64,000 nt of DNA from Phormidesmis sp963789215 (GTDB lineage Bacteria > Cyanobacteriota > Cyanobacteriia > Phormidesmidales > Phormidesmidaceae): the NCBI GenBank assembly GCA_963789215.1, contig CAWBJY010000011.1:248001-312000 (forward strand), given 5' to 3'. The translations under genes and the position numbers were made by a program. This document shows, in pieces, positions 18,020 through 25,408 of this stretch. How positions within the stretch are numbered: position 1 is the first letter of the stretch; every line of letters starts with the position of its first letter. The notes beneath the pieces were generated by a model. The model was not told the DNA's origin. It ran no database searches and saw only the letters and a program-made list of their open reading frames with translations.

Positions 18020-18322
18020 CTAGATCTGCTTTCGCAACAGGCTCATCGCTTCACCTTGCGCGGGCGTAATCACCAGCGGTTCCTCAATCGTCAGCACCGG
18101 ACTCCACAGGATGGTTTCGGTGTAGCGCAGCCGGTGCAGTAGATGGATGGTTTGGCGGATGGCTTCGGGGTTGCCGAGCAAAATGTGCCGGATCGATTCG
18201 CCGGGAGCGAGGGGTGAGTAGGGCGTGATGAGGGATGCGCTAGGGAGCGGTTGGGTTGTAGAAAGCTGGCCGGTTAGGGGCTGCTCGGATAGAAAGGCGG
18301 TGGTTTTCATGGGTTTCTTCAA
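18020..18322 (-). CDS. conserved cyanobacterial hypothetical protein
   Basis: A 100-residue protein of unknown function. The C-terminal half (LLGNPEAIRQTIHLLHRLRYTE...LSLLRKQI pattern) resembles short cyanobacterial proteins of unknown role, and its helical composition looks real. A second ATG lies four codons in. The upstream 215 bases on this strand contain a sigma70-like promoter at 18543-18572 and a strong hairpin, so the gene may have a structured leader. Confidence 0.55.
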   Translation of the reverse strand: MKKPMKTTAFLSEQPLTGQLSTTQPLPSASLITPYSPLAPGESIRHILLGNPEAIRQTIHLLHRLRYTETILWSPVLTIEEPLVITPAQGEAMSLLRKQI

Positions 18323-18356
18323 GATGCCTAAAAGTGGGTGTGGAAGAAAGCCGCAC

Positions 18357-18397
18357 GAAAAATAAAGCCACCCCAGCTTGCCAAAAGTTAGGGTGGC
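18357..18397 (-). terminator. terminator-like hairpin in leader of the 100-residue gene
   Basis: On the minus strand the GCCACCC/GGGTGGC hairpin (18367-18397) is followed by TTTATTTTT. This is a typical intrinsic terminator shape. It lies between a candidate promoter (18543-18572) and the coding start at 18322, so it could act as an attenuator or end a short RNA of about 180 bases. Confidence 0.5.
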
Positions 18398-18532
18398 TGT
18401 GGCATCATGGCCACAACCGCCGCAACTGGTCTGATCAGTTCGGGGGCGAGCTATCGGTGTTGGTGCCAGCCAATGCCGATAGCGACTAAATTTTTCGGGG
18501 CGGTGAGCGGTTGCACTCGTAAGGGCAACTGC
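18367..18532 (+). ncRNA. candidate structured RNA, five hairpins
   Basis: Read on the plus strand, five hairpins follow one another. H1 is 18367-18397 (7 bp GCCACCC/GGGTGGC plus 5 inner pairs). H2 is 18398-18415 (TGTGGC/GCCACA). H3 is 18424-18440 (AACTGGT/ATCAGTT). H4 is 18450-18483 (14 bp: GCTATCGG/CCGATAGC, two G-U, TTGG/CCAA). H5 is 18507-18532 (GCGGTTGC/GCAACTGC). ACCGCC (18416-18421) can pair with GGCGGT (18499-18504) and enclose H3 and H4. The non-Watson-Crick pairs in H1, H3, H4 and H5 are G-U on this strand and would be A-C on the other, which favours plus-strand RNA. The size and shape recall HEARO/omega RNAs, but no IscB gene is present; this identity is a guess. Confidence 0.55.
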
Positions 18533-18542
18533 TATAAAAGCT

Positions 18543-18572
18543 AGCGTATCAGGACTATTTTAAGCCTGTCAA
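18543..18572 (-). promoter_or_regulatory. sigma70-like promoter, minus strand
   Basis: TTGACA (18572 to 18567) is separated by 18 bases from TACGCT (18548 to 18543), which is preceded by TGA as in extended -10 elements. The predicted transcription start is near 18536. It would drive the leader of the gene at 18020-18322. Confidence 0.5.
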
Positions 18573-18742
18573 TTATCTGACGGAGAATTTTTGCAGAATG
18601 CGTAGACGTTTTGGAATAAAGGGGCGGCGCTGGTTTGTGTTTGGTTGAGAGCGATCGCGCAAGCAATAGCTAGAATAGAAATAGGGTAGAAAAAGTAGAG
18701 AACCGTACCCGTGACGATTAACCGATCATCTGATGTAGACCT

Positions 18743-19000
18743 ATGAGCGTAACCATTCCAGACGATATCTTGATGACTACTCGTATGACGGAGCGCGAGC
18801 TGAAGCAAGAGATCGCGGTGATGCTCTTTGCTCAGGAAAGATTAACGCTTGGCCAAGCGAGCAAGCTAGCTGAGATGAAACAAGATGCGTTTCAGCGTAT
18901 TTTGGGTAGCCGTAAGATACCGCCTCACTACGGGGTCGAAGACTTCAAGCAAGATATTGAGAACTTGAGAGCAGAACGCAGAGAAGTCAGCAGCTTGTGA
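18743..19000 (+). CDS. UPF0175 family antitoxin-like protein
   Basis: An 85-residue protein matching UPF0175: TERELKQEIAVMLFAQERLTLGQASKLAEM then FQRILGSRKIPPHYGVEDFKQDIE. This family is usually the antitoxin partner of DUF3368 PIN-like proteins. The stop overlaps the GTG of the next gene (GTGA), the normal arrangement, but that partner is broken. It may therefore be an orphan antitoxin. Confidence 0.85.
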   Translation: MSVTIPDDILMTTRMTERELKQEIAVMLFAQERLTLGQASKLAEMKQDAFQRILGSRKIPPHYGVEDFKQDIENLRAERREVSSL

Positions 19001-19298
19001 TTGTTGTTAGTGATACGTCGCAGCTAGATACGATTTAGATGCAGGTGAGACCGAGGCGATCGCGCTAGTTCTTGATCTTGAAGGAAGCAAACTCTTGATT
19101 GATGAACGTGCAGGCCGCAGTGCTGCTAAAGAACTGGGCATAAGCTTTACAGGCGTGCTGGGCGTGCTAGTCGCCGCAAAAGAGGAAGGGTTTGTTACCG
19201 AAATTAAGCCACTTTTGGATGCCTTGCGCGATCCCGTAGGTTTCTACGTTACTGAAGTTCTCTATCAGCAAGTTCTCAAAGAAGTCCAAGAAATGTAG
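18997..19298 (+). pseudogene. DUF3368 PIN-like toxin, internally deleted
   Basis: The gene starts with GTG overlapping the UPF0175 stop and encodes MIVVSDTS, the usual start with the first catalytic Asp, then runs into a stop at 19036-19038. From 19035 another frame reads LDAGETEAIALVLDLEG...LLIDERAGRSAAKELG and continues to 19298 as the normal C-terminal half of DUF3368. Comparison with the family's usual length of about 155-165 residues implies loss of roughly 60-75 codons plus a frame change. An open frame from 19095 could make only a 67-residue fragment. The toxin is most likely inactive. Confidence 0.8.
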
Positions 19299-19366
19299 TT
19301 TTCTCGATTTTACCTTTGAGAGTTTAAGCCGAGGCGTCACAGAGTAACGGTCAAGAGCTTCTCAGC

Positions 19367-22300
19367 CTACTGCTGAATCAGCGATAGCAAATCTTCTGTG
19401 GAGACTTTCCCGCTGGCATCCGAGCCGGTCAACAAGCTATCGGCCAAGTCTCGCTTAATCTTGTGCAGGGCGACAATTTTGTCTTCGATGGTGCCTTTGG
19501 CGACGAGCCGATAGATGGTGACAGGGCGCTGTTGACCAATGCGATGCGCTCTGTCGCTGGCCTGATCTTCTACCGCCGGATTCCACCAGGGATCCATATG
19601 CAGCACGTAGTCTGCTGCCGTTAGGTTCAGTCCCGTGCCGCCTGCTTTTAGGCTAATTAAGAAGACATCGCCCTCCCCGTTTTGAAAAGCATCGACGCCC
19701 TGCTTTCGCTTTTTGGCAGGCGTACTGCCGTCTAGATACTGATAGGCAATCTGTTGTTTATCGAGATGCTGGCGCAGTATCTTGAGATGATCAACAAACT
19801 GACTGAACACCAGCGCCTTGTGCCCATTGTCTAGCAGTTCTTTTATCAGCTCGCTAAACTGTTCTAGTTTTGTACTCGGAATGGCTAGCTCGGGGCGCAC
19901 CAGCGACGGATTGCAACAGGCTCTGCGCAGCTTCATAATCTCGGCGAGTACCTGTAAATGCTTCTGGCCTGCTTGGGCCTCGCTGTCGTTGAGCTTTTCG
20001 AGGGCTTCTCGTCTTAGCGCTTCGTAAAAGGCCATTTCTTCTGCGCTTAGCTCCACGGGCAGCGTAATTTCGGTGCGCGATGGCAGCTCTTTCAATACCT
20101 GATCTTTGGTTCGACGCAGAATAAAGGGCTGAATCAGTCGCCTTAGCGTGTCGCTCGCCGCGTTGTCTTTGTCTCGTTCGATGGGGTTGGCAAAGCGCAG
20201 ATTGAAGCTGTCTAGCGAGCCGAGCAGTCCGGGGTTGATGAAGCGAAACAGGTTCCACAGCTCGCCTAAGTGATTTTCGATGGGGGTGCCGGTCATGATG
20301 ACTTTGAAGCTGCCTTGGAGAGCCATGACGGCCTGCGATCGCTTAGTCGCATGGTTCTTAATGGCCTGGGCTTCGTCGAGTACGATGGTTTGCCAGGAGA
20401 CGGTTGCCAGCATTGCCGCTACTTCTTCTTGTTGGATTAGGCCATAGCTGCATACGAGTAGGTCGTTGGGTTCTAGATTGTCGATCAGCGTTTGGCGATC
20501 GCCCACACTCAAACTCTTAATTTTCAAGCTAGGCGCAAAGCGCTCTGCTTCACTCGCCCAGTTCAAACAAACAGAAGTAGGCGCAATCACCAGCGTCGGC
20601 CCTTTGTCGCTGCGATCGAGAATAACGGCCAGCCCCTGCAAGGTTTTGCCCAAGCCCATATCGTCAGCTAGGCAAGCGCCGACGCCCCAGTTCGCCAGTC
20701 TGGCTAGCCAGGTATAGCCTTCAATCTGGTAGTCGCGCAGCGTGGCCTGTAAGGTTTTAGGCACCTCCGGCTCAATTTCGCGGGCGGCTTTGATGTGGCT
20801 AATGTGTTCTTTCCAACCGTTGTCTACTTCGAGTTGTTCTACATCGTCAATCATTTCGTCTAGCGCCAGGGCTGCTAGACCGTGAATCCGCAAGTCTTTG
20901 CCATGAGCGTGGGAAAGACGGCTAATGGTTTGCAGACGCTGGCGAAACTCGTCGGTAAGGGCTAAAAATTCACCGTCTGCTAAAGGCACAAACTGCCCCG
21001 GCGCAGAAGCGAGCAGCGCCATCAGCTGCTGTAAGTCCATCACTCGATCTTCGCTAATTTGCACCTCGCCGCTGGCGGCAAACCAGTCCTGCTGCTGGCG
21101 AATGTCAAACTTAAAGTCGTTGATGCCAATCTGACGCGAGACTTTAAACTTCTCTCCTTCGGGCCATTCAATTTCAATGGTGTCTTCGAGAGATTTTAAC
21201 TGCAACAACAGCTCTAAACAATCAGAGGGTTCCTCAATCAGCCACTCTCCGGCTTCAGGCTCGTACTGCAACAGCACCGGACAAGCCTCGCTCACGGCCA
21301 GCGCATTTTGTTGTTCTAGTTTAAGATCTCGCCGGGTTTGCAGCCGCTGACCGTCTACTTCGGCAATGACCGTTTCGCCGCCTTCGCCGGGCGAGTAGTA
21401 GGAGCCGCCTTCGGGGAAAGGATGGGTCAGCAGCGATACTTTGAGCCCAGCGCCTGCGGGCAGTAAGTGGACTCTGGTGGTGGCATCTGCCGGAACTTCT
21501 TCGGCTTCTACGCCGCCGCCAATGTCGGACTGCACGGTCACTAAGGTGGCGACGGAGGCGATCGCCTGCAAAACCCGCTCCTCCGCGCTCACCGGCACCT
21601 CTAGCCGATTTTTTGGCCCCAGTACCTCCGCAATCCGCCGGTGATCTGCGCTCACCGAAATGACTTTGAGCCGGGTGGGCGTTTCTTTTTCAACGAGTAG
21701 ATCTGCGTTGGTTACTTTGGGCGAGAGTTCTACGCTGAGTCGGTCTCCGTCTAGCCGCTTTACTAGCAGCTCGGGCGCACCTTCTACCACATCTACTCGC
21801 ACGCCGGGCGAGTCTTCCCAAAACACCAGGGGATGCCCAATCAGCGCTAGCAGACTGCTGTTGGTAAAGGAATATAGCAGCTTAGACGAGCTGTAGTAAT
21901 AGCTGCTCTGCTCGTATTCGGCGTCTATGGTGTCGCAGATTTTGTGGTCTTGAGGCGTTGCATAGGGGGGGATGTCGCTGTTGGCATAGAGGCGTTTTAG
22001 CGCGATCGCCTTGCCCTTTGTCCAGTCTCCTTTAACGCCAATTTTTTGCTCTAGCGGCGAGAGCGACCAGTTGTTGAGTCCTTGAAACCTGAGCCGCCAA
22101 ACCATTCGATACTCGGCGGTTGGCGCGGTGGTCGTTGCAGGCGCGCTCATCAGATTCGTCAGGGCGCTCAGCGACAGTTCCCAGGATGATTTGCGCTCAA
22201 CCACGTCAATTAGCGGCAGGCTATCGGCCTGTTCTCGCAAACCCTCCACAATTTCAGCATAATCGCTCTCTGGCTGATAGCTCACCAGCAGTTCGGCAAT

Positions 22301-23596
22301 TTCTAGCGCGATCCAGCCATAGCCTGCATTCAACCCCGTTTGGCACCGCTCAGCCAATTCTTCTGGCAGCCAGTCGGCTAGCCCTTCTACCGAAAGCCAG
22401 TGCAGACTGTACATTTCAATCAGGGTGGGGAGTCCTATGCTGCTTAGCGCGGGGACTTGGAGCCGCTGCGTGGCGCTGATGGCCGCGCTCATTTGGCCTT
22501 GCTGCATTTGTAAGACGGCCTGTAGCGCTGGCATACCGCCTTGAATCCAGTGGTAAGGCAGCTGTTTGATCAGAACAACGTACTTTTCGGCTTCTTGGAG
22601 CGCGGCTGGGCTGCCCTCTTCGAGCAGTGCAAAGAAAAAGAACATGGCCGCAGCGTGGTTGAACCAGTCTGCTTGTTCGGTGGGAAGATTGCCCGCCGCT
22701 TTAAGGCTGAGCCGGTAATGGGCGATCGCATCTTGAGTTTTGCCGGTGAGAAAGGCGGTCACGCCCATCAAGGCCCAATACCACGTCTTGTCTTCTTCTA
22801 ACTCGCTAGCTTCAATATCTGCTAGCACTTCGCGGGCTTCGTCAACATAGCCTCGCAGCCAGAGCTGTTCAGCATAAAGCAGCTCAAAATCTGTACCAGC
22901 CTCTGCTTCACCAATCTCTGCTTCTTCGCAGATTTCTTCTAGCAGCTCAAAGGCTTCTTCTGCGGGTACGCATTGAACCACCGAGTCTTCTAAAATTGCG
23001 CTTAGGCCCATGTACAAAAAGGCGTCAGATAGTCCACCCATCCAATCTGCGTCGAAGGGATGGGTCAACATATGGCGCAGCACGTCGAAAAAGCTGAAGT
23101 TTAAATTCCAGTGGACGTTGCCGACTTCTTCAAACAGGCGATTTATTTCGGGAGAATCCTGCCGGTAAATGGCGATACGGAGCGATCGCATAAACTCGGA
23201 CGGCTGACGAAAATTGCGGCGATCGCTGCGATAAAACAACGACACCGGAAACTGACTTTCAATCGCCTGAGCAATCGGCTCAAACGAATCGTTCAAAACC
23301 GCCTCGCGGATGACAATTTCTCTGATTTCAGCGGCGCAGGTGGGGCCTTCTGTGCGCTGCTGGGTTAATACCTTTTGCTTAATGAGCCGACTGACGACAT
23401 CGCTGAACTGCTTGGCGCTATAGAACTCTTCGGGGCGATTGGGCTCTAGCTGCTGAAGCATTGCCTCCGTCCAGCAGAGACGGGCCTGCTCGCGGCTAGT
23501 GGGTGCAAACAGCAAGGCAAAAACCTGCACTACCGATTTTTGCGTAGCGGTTAGCTGGTTATAAGCTTGCCGTAGACTCTGATTTTGAGCGCGCAT
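19367..23596 (-). CDS. SNF2-family DNA-dependent ATPase/helicase-like protein
   Basis: A 1409-residue protein. The C-terminal 470 residues are a Swi2/Snf2 motor: Walker A in ADDMGLGKT (near residue 980), the DEAQ box (near 1074), TGTPIENHLGELW, and the helicase C-half ending with SLKAGGTGLNL, HMDPWWNPAVEDQA and RAHRIGQ. The first 900 residues are acidic, rich in helical repeat-like segments (about 150-460) and then beta-rich (about 470-900); I cannot name a domain there. Bacterial relatives (HepA/RapA-like) remodel transcription or repair complexes. It is not linked to restriction or phage-defence genes here. Confidence 0.9.
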   Translation of the reverse strand: MRAQNQSLRQAYNQLTATQKSVVQVFALLFAPTSREQARLCWTEAMLQQLEPNRPEEFYSAKQFSDVVSRLIKQKVLTQQRTEGPTCAAEIREIVIREAVLNDSFEPIAQAIESQFPVSLFYRSDRRNFRQPSEFMRSLRIAIYRQDSPEINRLFEEVGNVHWNLNFSFFDVLRHMLTHPFDADWMGGLSDAFLYMGLSAILEDSVVQCVPAEEAFELLEEICEEAEIGEAEAGTDFELLYAEQLWLRGYVDEAREVLADIEASELEEDKTWYWALMGVTAFLTGKTQDAIAHYRLSLKAAGNLPTEQADWFNHAAAMFFFFALLEEGSPAALQEAEKYVVLIKQLPYHWIQGGMPALQAVLQMQQGQMSAAISATQRLQVPALSSIGLPTLIEMYSLHWLSVEGLADWLPEELAERCQTGLNAGYGWIALEIAELLVSYQPESDYAEIVEGLREQADSLPLIDVVERKSSWELSLSALTNLMSAPATTTAPTAEYRMVWRLRFQGLNNWSLSPLEQKIGVKGDWTKGKAIALKRLYANSDIPPYATPQDHKICDTIDAEYEQSSYYYSSSKLLYSFTNSSLLALIGHPLVFWEDSPGVRVDVVEGAPELLVKRLDGDRLSVELSPKVTNADLLVEKETPTRLKVISVSADHRRIAEVLGPKNRLEVPVSAEERVLQAIASVATLVTVQSDIGGGVEAEEVPADATTRVHLLPAGAGLKVSLLTHPFPEGGSYYSPGEGGETVIAEVDGQRLQTRRDLKLEQQNALAVSEACPVLLQYEPEAGEWLIEEPSDCLELLLQLKSLEDTIEIEWPEGEKFKVSRQIGINDFKFDIRQQQDWFAASGEVQISEDRVMDLQQLMALLASAPGQFVPLADGEFLALTDEFRQRLQTISRLSHAHGKDLRIHGLAALALDEMIDDVEQLEVDNGWKEHISHIKAAREIEPEVPKTLQATLRDYQIEGYTWLARLANWGVGACLADDMGLGKTLQGLAVILDRSDKGPTLVIAPTSVCLNWASEAERFAPSLKIKSLSVGDRQTLIDNLEPNDLLVCSYGLIQQEEVAAMLATVSWQTIVLDEAQAIKNHATKRSQAVMALQGSFKVIMTGTPIENHLGELWNLFRFINPGLLGSLDSFNLRFANPIERDKDNAASDTLRRLIQPFILRRTKDQVLKELPSRTEITLPVELSAEEMAFYEALRREALEKLNDSEAQAGQKHLQVLAEIMKLRRACCNPSLVRPELAIPSTKLEQFSELIKELLDNGHKALVFSQFVDHLKILRQHLDKQQIAYQYLDGSTPAKKRKQGVDAFQNGEGDVFLISLKAGGTGLNLTAADYVLHMDPWWNPAVEDQASDRAHRIGQQRPVTIYRLVAKGTIEDKIVALHKIKRDLADSLLTGSDASGKVSTEDLLSLIQQ

Positions 23597-23699
23597 GGTA
23601 GAAGCGTGAGGGGCCTACGTAGCATTATGCCTGAACTCGGATCACCCGTGCGCCAACGCTATAGAATAGAGAGAGTTCTTTTTTTACCCAGCCAGATCT

Positions 23700-23888
23700 A
23701 TGGGCTTCTTCCGTCAATACATCGCGCCCTTATTTATATTTTTGATTTTTGCGATCGCCCTGCTTGCCGTTAGCGTCCGCATCTTTCTCCCTAGCGATAT
23801 GATGGCTCCTGCGCCTATCGAAGAACCTATTTCGGCGCTGCACGCTCACGAGCTAGCTAGCGTTTATGTGCCTACTTTTTTCCAGTGA
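23700..23888 (+). CDS. small single-pass membrane protein
   Basis: A 62-residue protein with one strong membrane segment (about residues 8-30) and a short C-terminal tail. I do not recognise a named family. The stop overlaps the GTG of the acetyltransferase gene (GTGA), which suggests a real coupled gene. Confidence 0.55.
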   Translation: MGFFRQYIAPLFIFLIFAIALLAVSVRIFLPSDMMAPAPIEEPISALHAHELASVYVPTFFQ

Positions 23889-24379
23889 CGGCGGTCTTTT
23901 TAATTGAAAACTATCAGCTTGAGGCGGGTTCTGCATTAGACAGGGCGCGCCTCGTTAAGTTTATGCACAAAGCCTATCAGGAGATGGGCGGCAGCCAGAC
24001 GGCTCATCTTGCTAGCACCGTGCAGCGACATTTTTCCAGCGAGTCGCATCTTTGGTGGCTGATAGACTCGCGAGCGGCTTTACCTGCCGGACTGCCCGGA
24101 ACCACGCGGCGAGAACCCGTTGGCTGTCTGTGGTTAGGCGAAGGTATCGATCAGCGCAGCGGCATCAGGCAAGCCTATGTTTTTTTGCTATATGTTGCCG
24201 TAGAGCATCGTAGACAGGGACTGGGTAAGGCGTTGATGACTTACGCGCAGCAGTGGGCGACGCAGATGGGCTATGCGCAAATTGGGCTGCAGGTGTTTGA
24301 AGACAACGCAGCGGCGCTTAGCCTTTACGAGCAGATGGGCTATGAGCCGCAGGCAAGATGGCTGTCTTTGGAGCTTTAG
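23885..24379 (+). CDS. GNAT-family N-acetyltransferase
   Basis: A 164-residue acetyl-CoA-dependent acyltransferase. The pyrophosphate-binding loop is visible as RRQGLGKAL (about residues 111-119), followed by the LYEQMGYEP pattern (NAAALSLYEQMGY) of motif B near the C-terminus. The substrate is unknown. It starts with GTG overlapping the preceding small membrane-protein gene by 4 bases. Confidence 0.85.
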   Translation: MTAVFLIENYQLEAGSALDRARLVKFMHKAYQEMGGSQTAHLASTVQRHFSSESHLWWLIDSRAALPAGLPGTTRREPVGCLWLGEGIDQRSGIRQAYVFLLYVAVEHRRQGLGKALMTYAQQWATQMGYAQIGLQVFEDNAAALSLYEQMGYEPQARWLSLEL

Positions 24380-24430
24380 TAAGGGCTTTAGTTAGCGCTT
24401 TATTTGAAGCCTTAGTAAACGGGGCAATGT

Positions 24431-25243
24431 TTAGCGCAAAGGCCACCACGAAACTTTGTCTCGAGTCGCGCCGTAAACGGCTTTGAGTCCTTCTGCGTCG
24501 CAAACTCTGACTAAATCGCTGGCGGTTTCAGACTTGGCGCTTGCCTTGAGTAAGTTGACTTTTATCATGCCCTTTAGCACTTGTTCTACCGTGCGATGGT
24601 TGAGCTGGCAGGCCCTGGCAATGATATCGACGGGCAGATCAAAGCAGAAGATATCGCTGCCTGTTTTGCTATCGGTTTGCTGAGGTTGGTTGCCGAGCGA
24701 TCGCTCTTGGTAAATGAGCGCTCGCAGCAGTGCTGCTACTGCTTGAGGTGGGTAAGTGCTGCAGTTGAGCAAATGATACTGAAACTTCTCTTTGAGTTCG
24801 AGCAGCAGGTGATAGCGATCGCGAAAATCCGAATTATCTTTGTAGATTGCTCGAACTGCCTGCCGAGGAATCTTCACCGCATCCGTTGTCTTATAAGCCT
24901 CGACCAAACTCGGAAACCCACGCGCCACGCGCATCTCTTCCAAATCAAGATCGAGAATGCCAAAGCAGCTACCTGGATAGGTAAGGGCGATCGCCCGATC
25001 CAAAGGCGCACTGCGAACCATGACCGGCCCGCCGCTAACGAGTGCGTACAAATAGTCCGTCGGCTCATCGGGCAAATAGGCGGTATAAATGGGTCGGCCA
25101 GAGTACAGCTTTTCTAGCGGACAGTCCGCTGCCGACAGATAGTTGCTTAGCTCGGTAGCCGCCATCCCTCTAAATAGAAAATTGTTCTCAGTTAGCTCTG
25201 CTATCCAGCATGGCTCAGCAGATTCTGGAACTGGTTTAGTCAT
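24431..25243 (-). CDS. Crp/Fnr-like transcriptional regulator
   Basis: A 270-residue protein with an N-terminal cupin-like effector domain (about residues 15-130), a long helix, and a C-terminal winged helix (about 175-240) containing VDIIARACQLNHRTVEQVLKGM. The effector domain has no obvious cAMP-binding RxS motif, so its ligand is unknown. It is divergent from the SLC13 transporter gene, with 165 bases between the starts, making that gene a possible target. Confidence 0.75.
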   Translation of the reverse strand: MTKPVPESAEPCWIAELTENNFLFRGMAATELSNYLSAADCPLEKLYSGRPIYTAYLPDEPTDYLYALVSGGPVMVRSAPLDRAIALTYPGSCFGILDLDLEEMRVARGFPSLVEAYKTTDAVKIPRQAVRAIYKDNSDFRDRYHLLLELKEKFQYHLLNCSTYPPQAVAALLRALIYQERSLGNQPQQTDSKTGSDIFCFDLPVDIIARACQLNHRTVEQVLKGMIKVNLLKASAKSETASDLVRVCDAEGLKAVYGATRDKVSWWPLR

Positions 25244-25408
25244 CCTTTGGCTTTGCTACGAAGCTTACCTGCCTATTTTGTCATGATGCCAACTCAACTT
25301 CAGATAATTCAAAAATTAAATTGAAAACATCTGCGATTCATTTTGACTTATTTGCTATAAAATTCTGAGAAGCTTGAATTACTCATTCCCAATTTTCAGG
25401 ATAGCGAT

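Noticed and set aside
12413..19366. Prophage or insertion sequence
   Set aside because: No integrase, transposase, capsid or terminal direct repeats found; accessory genes only.
24581..25117. 178-codon frame opposite the Crp-like gene
   Set aside because: Composition is that of an antisense shadow; the minus-strand frame has clear domain structure.
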